A stretch of 42,405 nucleotides of DNA, from assembly GCA_902500755.1 (NCBI GenBank), contig CABVRV010000011.1:8659-51063 (forward strand), given 5' to 3'. The position numbers were made by a program, and so were the translations under genes. Positions within the stretch are counted from its first letter, which is position 1, and each line of letters begins with the position of its first letter. Shown piece after piece: positions 1 to 9,071 of the stretch. The notes below the pieces were generated by a model. The model saw only the letters and a list, made by a program, of their open reading frames with translations. It did no database searches and was not told where the DNA came from. The stretch is from an uncultured Nitrospira sp. GTDB lineage: Bacteria; Nitrospirota; Nitrospiria; Nitrospirales; Nitrospiraceae.

Positions 1-255
1 ATACGATCAGGTCAGGATTTCTCAAGCCCATAGATCAGACTTCTGGCCTAGGATATCGCTTCTCGGCGGATTACTCAGTAGCAGGACACGTGCTCGTTGC
101 GGATTTGCAGGAAACCCACGTGACGACGTCAGGCCAGTGCCGTGCCTGACCTTAAATTACGAGACCTCCAAGTAAATTTGAAAGATACGTGTTAGGCATG
201 ACAATGCAGTTGTAGTAGCGGCTTGACCTGAAGCCCGCGGCGGATGTGGTATTCA
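1..255. other. Left-edge stretch without a supported gene
   Basis: No reading frame here looks like a protein. The only structure I see is a short hairpin-capable inverted repeat at 128-150 (7-bp arms, 9-base loop) without a T-run, so it is not a convincing terminator. Confidence 0.4.
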
Positions 256-676
256 CTACTCGGAATCAGGGGCGGTGGCATAGGTGCTGCTAAACGGTTG
301 ATCGGCGCGCGAGTTTCCCCTATCTTGACCATCTCGTAGCAACCGAGACTTATCCTCGGCCCTCAGGAACACCGTGGCGGCCATCTGCTCCTTGGGAAAT
401 GCGCTAGACTGACGAACGCGCCGCTCGAACTCGTCAAAAGAGAATCCCTGGAAGACCGGAACGCCTAATAGAGGCGAAGACGATCGACACGTTGCTGACC
501 CCTTTCCACGACAGCACCGCAATATCCTGGCTGTCGCTGAGAGATTGGAGCAGCAGGAGGACGCCAAGCGATACCGCGATAATGCTAGGCCAGATCATCG
601 AAAGCACACCGAGAACGAGGAGGAATGCTATCGCCGCCCATGTATGCTGGACGAAACGGCTCTTAACCGCGGCCAT
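256..676 (-). pseudogene. Broken small membrane-protein gene (frameshift)
   Basis: An ATG at 676 follows an AAGGA ribosome-binding site and starts a protein with two closely spaced hydrophobic stretches (cores LLVLGVLSMIW and IIAVSLGVLLLL). This frame stops at 434. The overlapping frame, ending at 256, continues with protein-like charged sequence (for example FSFDEFERRVRQ). Switching frame near 450-475 would give one protein of about 140 residues: N-terminal membrane hairpin, polar C-terminal tail. The simplest reading is a one-base indel, either a true mutation or a sequencing error. I do not recognise the family. The neighbourhood is gene-poor, which fits decay. Confidence 0.35.
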
Positions 677-999
677 AAGATCCTTCTTCGCGCACTCTCC
701 ATCTGCACACCTACGCGTTATTGAATGGGTCAGACCGTAACACATCATGAGGCACCGCACACAACTAGGAATCCTACTAGACAGCGTCTCTTCAAGACTG
801 CGGGTTAAGAACGCACGGACTATGCCTCAAAGAATCCGCCTGAGAGCTGAGTGAATTACGCGGAATCGCCTTGCCTGTCTCTGAGTAGTGGCCACGGAAC
901 GCGCCTCTCTTTTGATTCAGTGCATCCGAATGGATTGCACAGACGCGTGCGAGGGGTATGAGTGCGTGAATGGCGCAACACAATTCACCGCGATAAATT

Positions 1000-2100
1000 T
1001 TATGATGAGGTTGACTGGTTTGTAGTCGGTTTGGATTGGAAATCTTGTATCATATTCCACACACGGAAAACATCAAGAGTCAGAGTCGCACCGTACGTCG
1101 GTCCATAGTCTCGCTCCGCGATGTTCCCCATGCTATCGTTCCACGTTTCAAACCGCACCGGTCCAAAAGACCCCGCAATGGCCCAAGCAAAATGTTCCTG
1201 GCTCTGCCCCGTCGTATTCACGAAAATCCCGGAATCCCACATGAGGGCAAACTCAATTTCCCACGTAGGAATCGTTTCGCCCGTCTCAGTCGTCACATAC
1301 TGACCAAAGGCGATCGACGGCTGCACTAGACCGGCGGTGCTTCTCACGGAATGTAGTACGGCTCCGTTGTCCTGATAACTGATCCGCCCTAGGACGGAAG
1401 CTCGCGCGCTCACATCTCCCCAGCTTCCAGAATAGAGTGTTGGCGTAATCGGCATCCGCCTGATACCGGCTCGCAGAAACCCTTGCTGATAAATCGTGCC
1501 GACGGAAAACCCGGCACCCGCAAAGATGACTTTGGGGCGAAACAAAGGGAACCATCGTGTGATAGACCCATCGATCATGGCGTCAGTCTCTTTGCGGGGA
1601 TTCACGGTCGGAACTGATGGAAGCTGGCGAAGTTGATGAACGAATTTATTCTGAAGAAAATTAGTAATTTCGTCCCCGGTAGGGCCGACACCAGCTGTCA
1701 GATTGGTGCTCCAGCCTTGTAGGAATCCACCCCAATGTTGGGTCCAGCTCATCGTGATCAAGTTAAAGCCGAGCGTATTTCCCACCGTAGAATCATACTT
1801 GTTCCCCAAACCATCCGTCGGTGTGAACCGATTGAGGGTCAACCCCCCGGTAAATGTGGAATACTGATCGGGAAATGCCATGGCACCCCAATGAACGGAT
1901 GGAGCAGGAGATTCACTCCACGCGAGAGAAGGCGAAAATCCTACCAGCCCCGCCGACAGGCAAATGCTTAAGAAGTGGATCAACCACCTTGTCACCCACC
2001 GAGACCTTCTTGTCTGACGACTAGTTCCTACCACACGGGCATGCGCTTCCTTCGTATCTCTGAACCGTTGCCCAGCTGAAATCGGCATGATCCTGACCAT
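1000..2100 (-). CDS. Putative outer-membrane beta-barrel protein
   Basis: This 366-residue protein has a long basic N-terminal region followed by a hydrophobic segment (about residues 40-60, ending SLAWSES) that looks like a signal peptide. The remainder is rich in Gly, Thr, Ser and aromatic residues in alternating patterns, as in outer-membrane beta-barrels. The stretch GVGPTGDEITNFLQ faintly recalls the LpxR/DUF2219 lipid A deacylase family, but I cannot identify that family's catalytic residues, so the resemblance is only a suggestion. The gene is divergent from pycA and stands alone. The start at 2100 has a weak AAAGG about 10 bases upstream; an in-frame ATG at 2088 is an alternative. Confidence 0.6.
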   Translation of the reverse strand: MVRIMPISAGQRFRDTKEAHARVVGTSRQTRRSRWVTRWLIHFLSICLSAGLVGFSPSLAWSESPAPSVHWGAMAFPDQYSTFTGGLTLNRFTPTDGLGNKYDSTVGNTLGFNLITMSWTQHWGGFLQGWSTNLTAGVGPTGDEITNFLQNKFVHQLRQLPSVPTVNPRKETDAMIDGSITRWFPLFRPKVIFAGAGFSVGTIYQQGFLRAGIRRMPITPTLYSGSWGDVSARASVLGRISYQDNGAVLHSVRSTAGLVQPSIAFGQYVTTETGETIPTWEIEFALMWDSGIFVNTTGQSQEHFAWAIAGSFGPVRFETWNDSMGNIAERDYGPTYGATLTLDVFRVWNMIQDFQSKPTTNQSTSS

Positions 2101-2342
2101 CGGGAAAGACCTTTCTTGATGAAGACATGAGCAGGAGAGAACATCGGAAACACTCTACATACCACAGAATGAAGTGACGCCCAAATCGTCGAGCAAGCCA
2201 GAATAACTCTCCGATTCCACATCCAAGCGTCCCTACTCCGTAGCGCTTCTCCCTCGACAGACCTCCGGATCCTATGCTAGCTTACCCTCTCGTTTTTCTA
2301 AGGTCACTCCCTAATTCACGCGAAAACTCGCAGGCCCAGAAT

Positions 2343-3761
2343 ATGTTCAAGAAGATCTTAGTGGCTAATCGCGGTGAAATTGCCATGCGGATCATCCGCG
2401 CCTGCCGCGAGTTGAATATCGCCACCGCCGCGATCTATTCCGAAGCGGATTCAACCGGGATCTACGTGAAAAAGGCGGACGAATCCTACATGGTCGGGCC
2501 CGGACCGGTGAAGGGATTTCTTGATAGCAAGCAGATCGTGGACCTCGCCAAACGAATCGGTGCTGATGCCATCCATCCAGGATACGGGTTTCTCTCTGAA
2601 AATGCGGAGTTCGCCGAGCTCTGTCAGGCCTCAGACATCACCTTCATCGGCCCTTCAACCCATGCCATTACCCTCATGGGGAGCAAGGTGAAGGCGCGCA
2701 AGCTCGCCGAGTCGGCCGGCGTTCAGGTTGTGCCCGGAACCGATGGGGCCATTACCACCGTCAAAGAAGCCCTGGCCTTCGCCAACAAAACGGGCTACCC
2801 CGTCATGATCAAGGCAAGCGCCGGAGGCGGCGGTCGTGGTCTTCGAGTAGTCCGGTCTGATGAGGAACTGCGCCAGAACATGGAGGTTGCGGCGCGGGAG
2901 GCTCAGGCCTCGTTCGGCGACGGCAGCGTCTTCATCGAAAGATATATCGAGCGGCCGCATCACATTGAGTTCCAAATTCTGGGAGATCGTCACGGCAATA
3001 TCATTCATCTGGGAGAACGAGACTGTTCAATCCAGCGACGACACCAGAAGCTGATTGAGATCGCTCCGTCGTTGGTGCTCACGCAGGAGCTCCGGGAAGA
3101 GATGGGCAACGCCGCAACCGCCATCGCCCGAGCGGTGAAGTACGACAACGCGGGAACCGTGGAGTTTCTCCTCGATCAGGAAGGCAAGTTCTACTTTATC
3201 GAAATGAATCCGCGTCTCCAAGTCGAGCACACGGTGACGGAGCAGATTACCGCCATCGATATCGTGCGGAATCAAATCAAGATTGCAGCAGGCCTGCCGC
3301 TCAGCATCCAGCAAAAAGACGTCATCCTGCAAGGCCATGCAATCCAGTGCCGGATCAATGCGGAAGACCCGAAAAACAATTTCTTGCCCTGCACGGGCAC
3401 CGTCACGGCGTACCTCTCTCCCGGTGGAATCGGCGTCCGCATCGACGGAGCGGTGTACAAGGATTACACCGTGCCGCCCTATTATGACGCCCTCCTGGCC
3501 AAGTTGACGGTCCGGGGACGCACTTGGGAAGAAACCGTCAGTCGGATGAGACGCTCCCTTGAAGAATACGTGCTCCGAGGAGTGAAAACGACGATTCCAT
3601 TCATGGAGGCGATCATGCAGGAGCCGGATTTTATCGCCGGACGCTTCGACACGTCGTATCTGGACACCCACCCTGAATTGTATTCGTACCATGAGTTTGA
3701 GCAGCCGGAGGATCTTGTTCTCGCGCTGTCTGCCGCGATCGCTGCGTACGAAGGACTCTAG
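2343..3761 (+). CDS. pycA: Biotin carboxylase subunit of pyruvate carboxylase (A subunit)
   Basis: ATP-dependent carboxylation of biotin, the first half-reaction of a two-subunit carboxylase. The protein starts MFKKILVANRGEIAMRI, the typical start of the family, so I prefer the ATG at 2343 over the upstream in-frame ATG at 2274, which would add 23 non-conserved residues. It shows the N-terminal motif HPGYGFLSENAEFA, the ATP-grasp glycine loop KASAGGGGRGLRVV, the active-site segment EMNPRLQVEHTVTEQ and the C-terminal biotin carboxylase domain. At 472 residues it has family length. The transcarboxylase/biotin-carrier subunit follows 46 bases downstream, so they form one operon. Sequence alone does not separate pyruvate carboxylase from 2-oxoglutarate carboxylase (CfiB) or acetyl-CoA carboxylase AccC; the partner excludes the last. 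Confidence 0.9.
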   Translation: MFKKILVANRGEIAMRIIRACRELNIATAAIYSEADSTGIYVKKADESYMVGPGPVKGFLDSKQIVDLAKRIGADAIHPGYGFLSENAEFAELCQASDITFIGPSTHAITLMGSKVKARKLAESAGVQVVPGTDGAITTVKEALAFANKTGYPVMIKASAGGGGRGLRVVRSDEELRQNMEVAAREAQASFGDGSVFIERYIERPHHIEFQILGDRHGNIIHLGERDCSIQRRHQKLIEIAPSLVLTQELREEMGNAATAIARAVKYDNAGTVEFLLDQEGKFYFIEMNPRLQVEHTVTEQITAIDIVRNQIKIAAGLPLSIQQKDVILQGHAIQCRINAEDPKNNFLPCTGTVTAYLSPGGIGVRIDGAVYKDYTVPPYYDALLAKLTVRGRTWEETVSRMRRSLEEYVLRGVKTTIPFMEAIMQEPDFIAGRFDTSYLDTHPELYSYHEFEQPEDLVLALSAAIAAYEGL

Positions 3762-3807
3762 TAATCCAGACAACGCCGCCGAGACCTAACACCATACACG
3801 AGACGTC

Positions 3808-5763
3808 ATGGCAAAAAGACGACCACCAGCAAGAAAACCGGCGAAAAAGACCGCATCGTATGTTCCGACGGTCAAGCCGTCAAAACACATCACATCGCGC
3901 TCCAGTGAGCTCACGATCCAGCCGGCAGTCGGCAAGCCGGTCCTGATTACCGATGTCGCGCTGCGAGACGGACATCAATCCCTGCTGGCTACCCGCATGC
4001 GCACCGAGGATATGCTGCCGATCGCGCAGAAGCTCGATGCGGTCGGCTATTGGTCGCTGGAAGTATGGGGCGGAGCGACCTTCGATACCTGTCTGCGCTT
4101 CTTGAAGGAAGATCCTTGGGAACGGCTCCGGGCGTTACGAGCCGCGATGCCCAACACCAAACTCCAGATGTTATTGCGGGGACAAAATCTTGTCGGGTAT
4201 CGGCATTACGCCGACGATGTGGTGGAACGCTTCATCGAACGTTCGGCTACGAACGGTATCGATGTCTTCCGCATCTTCGACGCACTAAACGACGTGCGAA
4301 ACCTCGATCGGGCCGTGAGCGAAGTCAAGGCCTGCGGCAAACACGCGGAAGCGGCCATCTCCTATACCGTCAGTCCGGTGCATAGTATCGACCGTTTCGT
4401 GGATCTCGCCAGGAAGTTGGAAGATCTGGGGGCGGATACCATTTGCATCAAAGATATGGCCGGTCTCTTGGCTCCGCTCGATGCGTATCACCTGGTGCGT
4501 CGACTGAAAGCGGCGGTCAAAGTTCCCCTCCATCTTCACTCCCACTACACCTCGGGAATGGCCTCCATGTCGTCGTTGATGGCGATTCTTGGAGGGCTCG
4601 ACATGCTGGATACCTCGATTTCGCCGCTGGCTGGGGGAACATCCCACCCGGCGACCGAAACGTTGGTCGCCGCACTCCAGAACACGCCCTATGACACGGG
4701 ACTGGAACTCGCATCCTTCCAGCCGATCACCGAACACTTTCGGACTGTTCGTCGCAAGTACCGTCAGTTCGAAAGCGATTTTACCGGCGTCGATGCCGAA
4801 ATCCTCATGTCGCAGATTCCCGGGGGTATGTTATCGAACCTGGCGGCTCAATTAGCCGAACAGAACGCCCTGGACCGGATGAAAGAGGTCCTGGACGAAG
4901 TGCCGCGTGTACGAAAAGAGATGGGGTATCCTCCGCTCGTCACCCCCACCAGCCAGATCGTCGGAACCCAAGCCACCCTCAACGTGTTGACCGGAGAACG
5001 GTACAAAGTCATCACGACTGAAACGAAGAACTATTTCTTGGGACTCTATGGCCGTGCGCCGGGGCAAGTCGACCTTGATGTGATGGCACGCGCGACCGGC
5101 GACGAAACCCCGATCAAGACCAGACCCGCCGATCGCCTGGAGCCTGAATTGGACGACGCCAAAAAGGAACTGCCCGAGTCGGCTCAACGCATCGAGGACC
5201 AACTATCGTTCGTGCTCTTCCCCGCCATCGCGCGTGACTTTTTTGAGGCTCGTGAAAAAGGCGAGTTGACTCCGGAACCACTCGAATTCGGCTCGGCAAA
5301 AGGACCCACGACCGCTCATGAACTGCACCTGGCTCCCGTTGAATTTAATGTGACGGTGCATGGCGAGACGTATCATGTGAAGGTCTCGGGCTCCGGTCGA
5401 AAGATCGACGGCCGTAAACCCTACTATATCCGGGTCAACGATAAGCTGGAGGAAGTCTCGCTCGAACCGATCCAGGAAGTATTGGCCGGTGTCCCCGAAT
5501 CCCAGGAGATCGATTCCGGAGGAAAACCCAAACGACCCAAACCTTCAAAACCGGGTGACGTCGCCCCGCCCATGCCAGGCCGCGTCGTGAAGATCCTCGC
5601 TGCAATCGGTGATCAGGTACAAGCCGGCGATCCCCTGTTGATCATCGAAGCGATGAAGATGGAAAGCCAGGTCCCAGCACCCATCGATGGGAAAGTCGCG
5701 ACGATCCTGGCGAGCGAGGGAGACAATGTGAAGACGGATGAAACGGTCATCCAGCTTGAGTAG
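3808..5763 (+). CDS. pycB: Pyruvate carboxylase B subunit (carboxyltransferase plus biotin carrier)
   Basis: Transfers carboxyl from biotin to a 2-oxo acid. Order: a basic, disordered N-terminal tail (about 45 residues), an HMGL-like TIM barrel with metal motif TDVALRDGHQS, the active-site lysine region CIKDMAG and metal histidines in LHLHSHYTSG, a conserved carboxylase domain to about residue 480, a Lys/Pro-rich linker, and a C-terminal biotinyl domain with EAMKME, whose Lys617 is the expected biotinylation site. At 651 residues it matches the PycB / oxaloacetate decarboxylase alpha / CfiA group. No Na+-pump beta or gamma subunit is adjacent, and a biotin carboxylase is, so ATP-driven carboxylation is favoured over decarboxylation. 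In an organism with reductive TCA carbon fixation it would supply oxaloacetate from pyruvate (inference). Confidence 0.88.
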   Translation: MAKRRPPARKPAKKTASYVPTVKPSKHITSRSSELTIQPAVGKPVLITDVALRDGHQSLLATRMRTEDMLPIAQKLDAVGYWSLEVWGGATFDTCLRFLKEDPWERLRALRAAMPNTKLQMLLRGQNLVGYRHYADDVVERFIERSATNGIDVFRIFDALNDVRNLDRAVSEVKACGKHAEAAISYTVSPVHSIDRFVDLARKLEDLGADTICIKDMAGLLAPLDAYHLVRRLKAAVKVPLHLHSHYTSGMASMSSLMAILGGLDMLDTSISPLAGGTSHPATETLVAALQNTPYDTGLELASFQPITEHFRTVRRKYRQFESDFTGVDAEILMSQIPGGMLSNLAAQLAEQNALDRMKEVLDEVPRVRKEMGYPPLVTPTSQIVGTQATLNVLTGERYKVITTETKNYFLGLYGRAPGQVDLDVMARATGDETPIKTRPADRLEPELDDAKKELPESAQRIEDQLSFVLFPAIARDFFEAREKGELTPEPLEFGSAKGPTTAHELHLAPVEFNVTVHGETYHVKVSGSGRKIDGRKPYYIRVNDKLEEVSLEPIQEVLAGVPESQEIDSGGKPKRPKPSKPGDVAPPMPGRVVKILAAIGDQVQAGDPLLIIEAMKMESQVPAPIDGKVATILASEGDNVKTDETVIQLE

Positions 5764-6727
5764 TTCCAGAGCCGAGCATCTTGCTTCCCCCTGCCGACCA
5801 TTGCCCCTTGTGCTGCTCGCCCTCTGCCTCTTATCATCCCTGATGACCGCTTGTGCCGCGCCCTCGCAGATTCCTCCTTATTTTGACGCGTTCCATCGCC
5901 TCCCGATCAAGACGGCGGTGGTCCATGAACAGCGTATCGCATACCTCGATGTCGGCTCCGGCCCACCCGTTATCCTGATCCACGGCTTTGGCGGATCCAT
6001 GTGGCAATGGGAACATCAGCAGTACGCCTTATCGAAACAGTTCCGGGTGCTGACACCGGACTTACCAGGTTCTGGGATTTCCGACAAGCCAGACATCGAC
6101 TACCGTACGGACCAGATGTTGGACTTCTGTATCGGATTCATGAATGCTCTTCAGATTGACAAGGCAACGCTTGTTGGAAATTCCATGGGCGCGGGATTGG
6201 CCATTGGCATGGCAATCGCCCATCCCACGCGCGTCGACAAACTGGTGCTCATCAGCGGGTTACCCTCTCAGGTCGTGACCAAGCTCAATAGTCGGTCATT
6301 CAGGCAAGCCCTGGAAACGCGAGCTCCGGTCTGGCTGATTTCGTTGGGGAATTGGTTGTTCGGTGGAATGGCGACTGAATCCGTGCTCAGGGAAATCGTG
6401 TACGACCATACCCTACTCACACCGGTCGTCATCGACCGGTCAAACCGCAATCGTCGACACCCCGGCATCATCAAGCCCATCATGGCCGTGCGAAATGCCC
6501 TCTCCTCCTGGGAAACCGATTTTGCCCCACACCTCGGCACCATCGCACACCCCACCATGATCATCTGGGGTGAATACGACCGAGTGTTCCCCATGCCTGT
6601 GGGTGAAGAACTCCACCATAGGATCCGCGGATCACAGTTTGTCAAGATCTCCAATGCCGGTCATATGCCGCAATGGGAACGTCCGGAGCTGGTGAACCGA
6701 TTGCTGATCGCGTATATTCAATCATAA
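5738..6727 (+). CDS. Alpha/beta hydrolase, probable lipoprotein
   Basis: A 329-residue alpha/beta-hydrolase-fold enzyme. The oxyanion-hole motif HGFGG, the nucleophile elbow GNSMG (Ser149), the acid in GEYDRVF (Asp281) and His309 in NAGHMPQW give a complete catalytic triad. The N-terminus is a signal peptide ending in the lipobox-like LMTAC (Cys39), so the mature enzyme is probably lipid-anchored in the periplasm or outer membrane. The ATG lies inside the end of pycB (26-base overlap), suggesting translational coupling; a later in-frame TTG at 5801 would shorten the long N-terminal region and still keep the signal peptide. Esterase, lipase and haloalkane-dehalogenase-like activities are all possible; the substrate is unknown. 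Confidence 0.82.
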   Translation: MKRSSSLSSSRAEHLASPCRPLPLVLLALCLLSSLMTACAAPSQIPPYFDAFHRLPIKTAVVHEQRIAYLDVGSGPPVILIHGFGGSMWQWEHQQYALSKQFRVLTPDLPGSGISDKPDIDYRTDQMLDFCIGFMNALQIDKATLVGNSMGAGLAIGMAIAHPTRVDKLVLISGLPSQVVTKLNSRSFRQALETRAPVWLISLGNWLFGGMATESVLREIVYDHTLLTPVVIDRSNRNRRHPGIIKPIMAVRNALSSWETDFAPHLGTIAHPTMIIWGEYDRVFPMPVGEELHHRIRGSQFVKISNAGHMPQWERPELVNRLLIAYIQS

Positions 6728-6789
6728 CTTCGAGCGGCACTGTCATAAGCGATGACCAATCACTCATCATCTTCAGAAAGGAGCATACG

Positions 6790-7455
6790 ATGCGGACACG
6801 ATATTATGGATTTATCGGCACAGTCCTGTGCCTTTCGCTTGGCCTCGTGGGATGCCAGACGACGGCAGGATCATCTGGACAGGCCTTCTCCTACAAAAAC
6901 ATGCCGGTGGCGGACGGAAGCGCGGCCGCTGGAGAAGGGAACAAGGTCTTGTTCAAAGGCAGTCCACTAGCGTTGAGCGGCAATGGGGTGAAGGTTGGGG
7001 ATAGCCTACGGGACGTCAAGGTTACACAGAACGACTTGACGCTCGTCAATATCGTGGAAACGCAAGGCGCGGGAAAAGTACGCATCATCAATATTGTTCC
7101 CTCCCTTGATACGCCGGTCTGTGAGCAACAGACACATCTTCTCAGCGAGAAAAATAAAGGCCTTGATAAAATGGTCGAACTCATCACAGTCAGCGTCGAT
7201 ACCCCATTTGCGCAGAAGCGTTTTGCCCAGGAAGCTAAGATTGCCAATGTGACATTCTTGTCCGATTATCGCGGCGGCGACTTCGGAAAAACCCATGGCC
7301 TCTTTCTGGAAGGTCCGCACATTTTGACCAGAGCTGTGATGGTCGTTGATAAAATGAACACCATCCGCCATCTTCAAATTACACCTGAACTCACCCAACT
7401 GCCGGATATGGAAGAGGCTTTTCAGATCGCCCGCCGTTTGGTGACGGAGAGCTAA
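6790..7455 (+). CDS. tpx: Thiol peroxidase (Tpx family), lipoprotein, lacking the resolving cysteine
   Basis: Tpx-type peroxiredoxins reduce hydroperoxides. I chose the ATG at 6790 because AAAGGAG lies just upstream. The 221-residue precursor begins with a signal peptide ending LVGC (lipobox, Cys22), then a Ser/Gly/Ala-rich spacer and the Tpx fold. The peroxidatic motif is PSLDTPVC (Thr108, Cys111). In E. coli Tpx the resolving cysteine lies in RFCGAEG; here the matching segment reads PFAQKRFAQEA, so alanine replaces it. The only other cysteines are in the signal peptide and lipobox. It is thus a predicted one-cysteine, membrane-anchored Tpx that needs an external thiol. sthA follows 87 bases downstream. 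Confidence 0.88.
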   Translation: MRTRYYGFIGTVLCLSLGLVGCQTTAGSSGQAFSYKNMPVADGSAAAGEGNKVLFKGSPLALSGNGVKVGDSLRDVKVTQNDLTLVNIVETQGAGKVRIINIVPSLDTPVCEQQTHLLSEKNKGLDKMVELITVSVDTPFAQKRFAQEAKIANVTFLSDYRGGDFGKTHGLFLEGPHILTRAVMVVDKMNTIRHLQITPELTQLPDMEEAFQIARRLVTES

Positions 7456-7542
7456 ACTGACTCGACCTTGGAGCCGAGGTGACGGGAACCCCCATGATCG
7501 TATGCCGGGCACACTCGTCACCTCAGCATACCTGAAGCGCTG

Positions 7543-8946
7543 ATGGCTCGTTACGATCTACTCGTCATCGGTACAGGACCGGCCGGACAAAAAGCCGCCG
7601 TTCAGGCGGCAAAGCTCGGTAAGAAGGTCGGCATTATCGAGCGTAAGATGGTCCTCGGTGGCGTCTGCATCAACACCGGCACCATTCCCAGCAAATCCCT
7701 CCGCGAAGCCGTGCTCTACCTCTCCGGATTCCGCCACCGCAACATCTATGGCGGCGCCTATCGACTGAAAAAGACGATCACCATCGAAGACCTGGCCTTC
7801 CGTGCCAACCACGTCATCAAACACGAGATCCAGATCGTCCAAGATCAAATGGCGCGCAATCGAATCGACATGTTTTTCGGGACTGCCGGTTTTCTCGATC
7901 CCCATCGTCTCCGCATTCACACAACCCGGGGCGCGCTCGAACTCACGGCCGACTTCATTGTGATCGCCGTCGGCACGGAGCCGGCTCGACCGGCTCACAT
8001 TCCTTTCGACAACCACACCATCATCGATACCGACGGACTGCTGACGCTTAAACGGATTCCCAAGTCCCTTGTCATCGTCGGAGGCGGCGTCATCGGGACT
8101 GAATATGCGTCCATGCTCGCCGCCTTGGGAACTCCCGTCACTCTCATCGACAAACGACCACGGTTACTGGAGTTCGTCGATGCAGAGATTATCGATGCGC
8201 TGCAGCGACAAATGAAGGAGTTAGGCGTCACGCTGCATCATGATGAAGAAGTCCTTGCGATCAAGCGGAATTGGGACAATTCCATCCACGTCTCCTTGCG
8301 AAACAACCGGCCGCTTCGAACATCGACACTCATGTATGCGATCGGACGTGTCGGGGCCACCCGCACGCTCAATCTCGACGCGATCGGACTGCAGCCGGAT
8401 ACTCGAGGGCGGTTGACCGTGAATGAACACCTCCAAACCGCAATCCCCCACATCTATGCGGCCGGTGATGTCATCGGATTTCCGGCGTTGGCTTCAACCT
8501 CGATGCAGCAGGGACGCCATGCAGCCAGCCATGCCTTCGGTCATTTCGATCGTACCGATACCTCGCTGTTGCCATATGGAATCTATGCGATTCCAGAAAT
8601 TTCCATGGTGGGACGAAATGAGGAGGAACTGAAACACGCGGACATTCCCTATGCCATCGGCATCGCCCGATACAAGGAGATCGCCCGGGGGCAACTGATC
8701 GGCGACGAAACCGGCATGCTCAAACTTCTGTTTCATCGAGACACCAAACATCTCCTGGGAGTTCATGCGATCGGCGAAGGCGCGACGGAGTTGATCCACA
8801 TCGGCCAAGCAGTCATGGCCTTTCATGGAAAGATCGACTATTTCATCGATACAGTCTTCAACTATCCAACCTTGGCCGAATGTTACAAAGTTGCGGCGCT
8901 GGACGGCATGAATCGGTTACCGAGACCCTGGATTCCGTACCTATAA
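7543..8946 (+). CDS. sthA: Soluble pyridine nucleotide transhydrogenase (Si-specific)
   Basis: FAD-dependent transfer of reducing equivalents between NADPH and NAD+. The 467-residue protein has an N-terminal FAD-binding GTGPAG motif, the segment GGVCINTGTIPSK, a central NAD(P) Rossmann motif GGGVIGTEYA, the second FAD motif YAAGDVIG and the C-terminal segment FNYPTLAECYKVAALDG. In lipoamide and glutathione reductases the redox pair is C-x4-C; here Cys42 is kept but the second position is Thr47, as in SthA (CTHWGTIPSK in E. coli). The C-terminal segment also matches SthA (FNYPTMAE). This rules out an ordinary disulfide reductase. It lies on the same strand just after tpx. Confidence 0.88.
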   Translation: MARYDLLVIGTGPAGQKAAVQAAKLGKKVGIIERKMVLGGVCINTGTIPSKSLREAVLYLSGFRHRNIYGGAYRLKKTITIEDLAFRANHVIKHEIQIVQDQMARNRIDMFFGTAGFLDPHRLRIHTTRGALELTADFIVIAVGTEPARPAHIPFDNHTIIDTDGLLTLKRIPKSLVIVGGGVIGTEYASMLAALGTPVTLIDKRPRLLEFVDAEIIDALQRQMKELGVTLHHDEEVLAIKRNWDNSIHVSLRNNRPLRTSTLMYAIGRVGATRTLNLDAIGLQPDTRGRLTVNEHLQTAIPHIYAAGDVIGFPALASTSMQQGRHAASHAFGHFDRTDTSLLPYGIYAIPEISMVGRNEEELKHADIPYAIGIARYKEIARGQLIGDETGMLKLLFHRDTKHLLGVHAIGEGATELIHIGQAVMAFHGKIDYFIDTVFNYPTLAECYKVAALDGMNRLPRPWIPYL

Positions 8947-8955
8947 GTACTTATA
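8942..8955. repeat. 14-bp perfect palindrome at the sthA stop
   Basis: TATAAGTACTTATA is a perfect palindrome that contains the sthA stop codon. It could be a weak hairpin or a protein-binding site ahead of tenA. No T-run follows, so it is not a standard terminator, and I know no regulator for it. Confidence 0.35.
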
Positions 8956-9071
8956 AGGTTATGACAGATCTTGCACGCTGTTCCCTTGGAAGCAATGCAC
9001 AGAGGGCGATTGCTGAACCTCAAAACCTGTGACCGCACACAAAAGACACTTCGACCTTTAGGAGGGACCTC

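Noticed and set aside
128-150. Short inverted repeat that might be a terminator
   Set aside because: Only 7-bp arms, a 9-base loop and no T-run; no gene ends next to it.
792-983. 63-codon minus-strand frame
   Set aside because: No ribosome-binding site and random-looking composition.
3808-5763. Na+-pumping oxaloacetate decarboxylase alpha subunit
   Set aside because: No beta or gamma pump subunits are nearby, and a biotin carboxylase gene directly precedes it.
7543-8946. Dihydrolipoamide dehydrogenase or mercuric reductase
   Set aside because: The second redox-active Cys is Thr47 and the C-terminal FNYPTLAE segment matches soluble transhydrogenase.
8947-9071. TPP riboswitch ahead of tenA
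   Set aside because: The thi-box core (CTGAGA and the later conserved pyrimidine-sensor segment) is absent.
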